This document shows, piece after piece, positions 61,877 to 64,000 of a stretch of DNA of 64,000 nt. The DNA comes from Treponema sp. UBA1793. Its GTDB lineage: Bacteria > Spirochaetota > Spirochaetia > Treponematales > Treponemataceae. A program made the translations under genes and the position numbers. The stretch spans positions 1 to 64,000 of the forward strand of contig DCFX01000019.1 of NCBI GenBank assembly GCA_002314445.1. Reading direction: 5' to 3'. The notes under the pieces are model-generated. The model did no database searches and was not told where the DNA came from. It was given only the letters and a program-made list of their open reading frames with translations. Each line of letters opens with the position of its first letter. Position 1 is the first letter of the stretch.

Positions 61877-62502
61877 AGAAATCTTTACCGCATATCATAT
61901 ATATCCTGATTCTCTCACTGCTGCTTTCGTCCATTCCTGCAGCCCGTGCAAACGCATACATGGTAAAATACAAGGAAGACTTCTACAGGCTGTATCACGT
62001 ACATTATCAGCAGTACCCCGACGACTGTATTGAAAATATCTACTGGCTGGAAAAGGCTGTCCAGGCCGATTTCTGCAATCCGCTCTATGCCGACGCTAAA
62101 ATTGATTCCGAAAAACAGTGGGAAAAATACCGTGACCTTTTCCAGATGCACCTGAACCTGAAACTCATCGAGCAGCATCTGAGACTCGGTCGTACGTACG
62201 ACAAACAGGTTGCGCACTTTTACGATGCCCCATGGAAAGACGAATATATAAACGATTTGAACAAGACGCTTTCGTGTTATGAGGCAGGCCTTTACTACTG
62301 GCAGGAAGCACAGCTTTGGGCAGAAAAAGCGAATGCGGCATCATTTGACTTTATTTTCATCACCGACCAGCAGTTCTGGGAGGATGAGCGGGAACGCATA
62401 AAAAGCGGCAGCCTGGACTATGGAAAAATGCTCAACCGCGAAATTGTACGCGTTACAAAAGTCAGAAATGATTTTCTTGCAATGAATACGAAAAACTACT
62501 AA
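61873..62502 (+). CDS. Small exported protein of unknown function
   Basis: 209 residues from a GTG that overlaps the tmk stop (GTGA). Signal peptide about 1-27 (ends IPAARANA). The mature protein is helical and rich in Tyr, Trp and Asp (YRLYHVHYQQYPDDCIENIY, YEAGLYYWQEAQLWAEKA), with a TPR-like rhythm. No family recognised. Lies between tmk and aroB in a probable operon. Confidence 0.7.
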   Translation: MKKSLPHIIYILILSLLLSSIPAARANAYMVKYKEDFYRLYHVHYQQYPDDCIENIYWLEKAVQADFCNPLYADAKIDSEKQWEKYRDLFQMHLNLKLIEQHLRLGRTYDKQVAHFYDAPWKDEYINDLNKTLSCYEAGLYYWQEAQLWAEKANAASFDFIFITDQQFWEDERERIKSGSLDYGKMLNREIVRVTKVRNDFLAMNTKNY

Positions 62503-62514
62503 AATATCCATAAT

Positions 62515-63633
62515 ATGAAAAATGAGTTACACATAAAATACCCGCCGGTTCATCCCGGGACAGAACTGACAAGTATTTTATTCAAGTCAGGAGTACCTGA
62601 CCTTGTTTCAACGTTACATCCTGGAGAGAAACAGGAAAACAGCGAGCGCCGCTTTTTCGTAACAGATGCTACAGTCGCAACGCTTCCTCCTGTCCTTCCG
62701 TTTGTAAAGATGTTTGATGACGGAAAATGCGGTGAAGATTATCTGCTTATTCTCGGTTCTGGAGAACCATACAAGACAATCGACAGCGTACTTTCAATTA
62801 TAAAGACAGCGCTCGAAGCGGGCTTTACACGGAAAGATATTTTCGTAGGCATAGGCGGCGGCGTTATCTGTGATATTACAGGATTTGCAGCCTCGCTGTT
62901 CAAACGTGGTGCTCCTGTGGAATTCGTGCCGACAACGCTGCTTGCAATGGTTGATGCAGCCGTCGGAGGAAAAACGGGCTGTGATTTTGATAATTACAAA
63001 AATATGATAGGTACGTTCTATCCGGCAAAAAAGCTGTACGTATTCCCGGAATTCGTACAGTCGCTTTCCGGAGAGCAGTATCGTTCAGGTCTGGCGGAAG
63101 CGCTTAAGACAGCCCTTCTCTTCGATAAAGATTTGTACGGAATGTTCAAAAATTCTTCTGAAAAAATAAAATCACGCGACAGCAGCAGCATTGACACCAT
63201 TATCCAGCGCTGCATGCAGGCAAAGGCAAATGTTGTAGAGCAGGATTTTATGGAAAAAAATATCCGCATGTACCTCAACTTCGGCCACACGTTCGGACAC
63301 GCGCTTGAATCGCTTGTCGGCCTGGGAAATATCATGCACGGCGACGCCGTCGCATGGGGAATGGGCCGGGCTGTTGTGCTGAGCAACCATCTTGAACTGT
63401 GCAGTGCAGGTTATAAAGACGAAGTTCTTTCCATCCTTAACGAGTACGGATGGGAAACTGTTGCAATACCAAAAATCGTAAAGGGAGGCGGTTTCGGCGA
63501 CAGGCTTATCACAAATATGCATAAAGACAAAAAGAATTCCGGCGAAGCAATTAAACTCATACTGCAGAAAGAACTGAACGAAACGGTAATTCAGGAGATT
63601 CCCGACGACAAAATACATGTCGTACTGAAATAA
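62515..63633 (+). CDS. aroB: 3-dehydroquinate synthase AroB
   Basis: 372 residues. NAD-binding GIGGGVICDITGFAAS, FVPTTLLAMVDAAVGGKTG, and metal-site residues in [12 protein letters not shown] and NFGHTFGHALESL (His-Thr-Phe-Gly-His). Converts DAHP to 3-dehydroquinate in the shikimate pathway. No SD before the ATG; it starts 12 bases after the previous stop. Confidence 0.93.
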   Translation: MKNELHIKYPPVHPGTELTSILFKSGVPDLVSTLHPGEKQENSERRFFVTDATVATLPPVLPFVKMFDDGKCGEDYLLILGSGEPYKTIDSVLSIIKTALEAGFTRKDIFVGIGGGVICDITGFAASLFKRGAPVEFVPTTLLAMVDAAVGGKTGCDFDNYKNMIGTFYPAKKLYVFPEFVQSLSGEQYRSGLAEALKTALLFDKDLYGMFKNSSEKIKSRDSSSIDTIIQRCMQAKANVVEQDFMEKNIRMYLNFGHTFGHALESLVGLGNIMHGDAVAWGMGRAVVLSNHLELCSAGYKDEVLSILNEYGWETVAIPKIVKGGGFGDRLITNMHKDKKNSGEAIKLILQKELNETVIQEIPDDKIHVVLK

Positions 63634-63635
63634 TT

Positions 63636-64000
63636 ATGAACCAGAAAAATATTGAGCATTATTTTGACTGGGCCGCAACAAGCCCTGCCGATGAAGACAT
63701 ACTCCGTTCGGCGCTCGAGGAAACGCTCACAGTGTGGGGAAATCCTTCTAGCATTCATACTGTCGGAAAGGAAGCTCGCACACTGCTTGAGGAAGCCCGT
63801 TCAAAATGTGCCGGTGTACTTTCCGTTTCTCCGGACAAACTGTTTTTCACATCAGGAGGAACGGAGAGCGATCACATCATGATTCTCTCCGTACTCAACA
63901 GGCCGCAGAAAGGGACGGTGCTCATAAGTTCTCTTGAACATCCTGCAGTAAAGAACGAAGCGGAAGAGCTTAAAAGATGCGGATGGAACGTCTCTGTCAT
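63636..64000 (+). CDS. Cysteine desulfurase (NifS/IscS family), N-terminal part; runs off the right edge
   Basis: 121 codons are visible from the ATG at 63636, three bases after aroB stops. Landmarks: YFDWAATSPADEDIL, GNPSSIHTVGKEARTLLEEA, FFTSGGTESDHIMI and SSLEHPAVKN. These match the class V aminotransferase fold; the PLP Lys and catalytic Cys lie beyond the window. It would supply sulphur for Fe-S clusters and for MnmA. Confidence 0.88.
   Translation, partial: MNQKNIEHYFDWAATSPADEDILRSALEETLTVWGNPSSIHTVGKEARTLLEEARSKCAGVLSVSPDKLFFTSGGTESDHIMILSVLNRPQKGTVLISSLEHPAVKNEAEELKRCGWNVSV

Noticed and set aside
1..64000. tRNA or rRNA genes, insertion sequences, prophage genes
   Set aside because: No cloverleaf with T-loop and CCA-type end, no rRNA sequence, and no transposase or phage-like product was recognised in any gap; a tRNA scan would settle this.

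Overview
The window reads as chromosomal DNA of a spirochaete of the genus Treponema or a close relative. The grounds are the gene order tamB-bamA-ompH/skp-mutS, which as I recall matches T. pallidum TP0325-TP0328, a MetQ protein of the Tp32 kind, a stand-alone CheW, a large methyl-accepting chemotaxis protein, and many lipoproteins and small exported proteins of spirochaete type. A secreted arabinan-degrading GH43 enzyme and a type II secretion operon point to a host-associated, plant-polysaccharide-using treponeme rather than the reduced T. pallidum lineage. No tRNA, rRNA, insertion sequence, phage or CRISPR array was recognised.

Left end (1-13671): an incomplete minus-strand gene encodes the N-terminus of an exported SpvB/TcdB-type (Tc toxin/RHS family) protein. 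It diverges from a type II secretion (T2SS) operon running rightward: secretin D, ATPase E, platform F, major pseudopilin G, two small minor pseudopilins, a K-like pseudopilin and one large protein that seems to combine GspL/M/C roles. Five co-transcribed envelope proteins, three of them lipoproteins, follow. Two near-consensus sigma70 promoters sit back to back between the exoprotein and the T2SS, which suggests the exoprotein may be a T2SS client.

13684-27387 is all minus strand: the GH43 arabinanase, an oppABCDF oligopeptide importer, and the rimP-nusA-infB-rbfA-truB translation/transcription operon. The leaders of both the opp and the rimP operons carry a promoter, then an intrinsic-terminator-like hairpin with 8-9 U, then the ribosome-binding site of the first gene, which suggests attenuation.

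27537-38549: a sugar-type solute-binding lipoprotein directly followed by a chemoreceptor, a pseudouridine synthase, a transglutaminase-like exported protein, an HTH-EIIA(PTS) fusion, cytidine deaminase, a beta-propeller protein, a degenerate M23 protein, MetQ and MnmA. 38685-42825: two phosphohexomutases and a DEDDh exonuclease.

42979-51000 (minus): LysM/degenerate M23 protein, HD-domain protein, helical unknown protein, recN, nadK, a DegT-fold protein without the PLP lysine, cheW and a ComF-type phosphoribosyltransferase. 51201-61195 (minus): mutS, skp, bamA, tamB, the outer-membrane biogenesis block. 61247-64000 (plus): tmk with an unusual P-loop, a small exported protein, aroB and the start of a cysteine desulfurase gene.

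The most notable items are the SpvB-like exoprotein/T2SS pairing, the leader terminators of the rimP and opp operons, the solute-binding protein/chemoreceptor pair, the His-for-Lys DegT homologue, the NusA zinc ribbon and the prion-like repeat tract in IF2.
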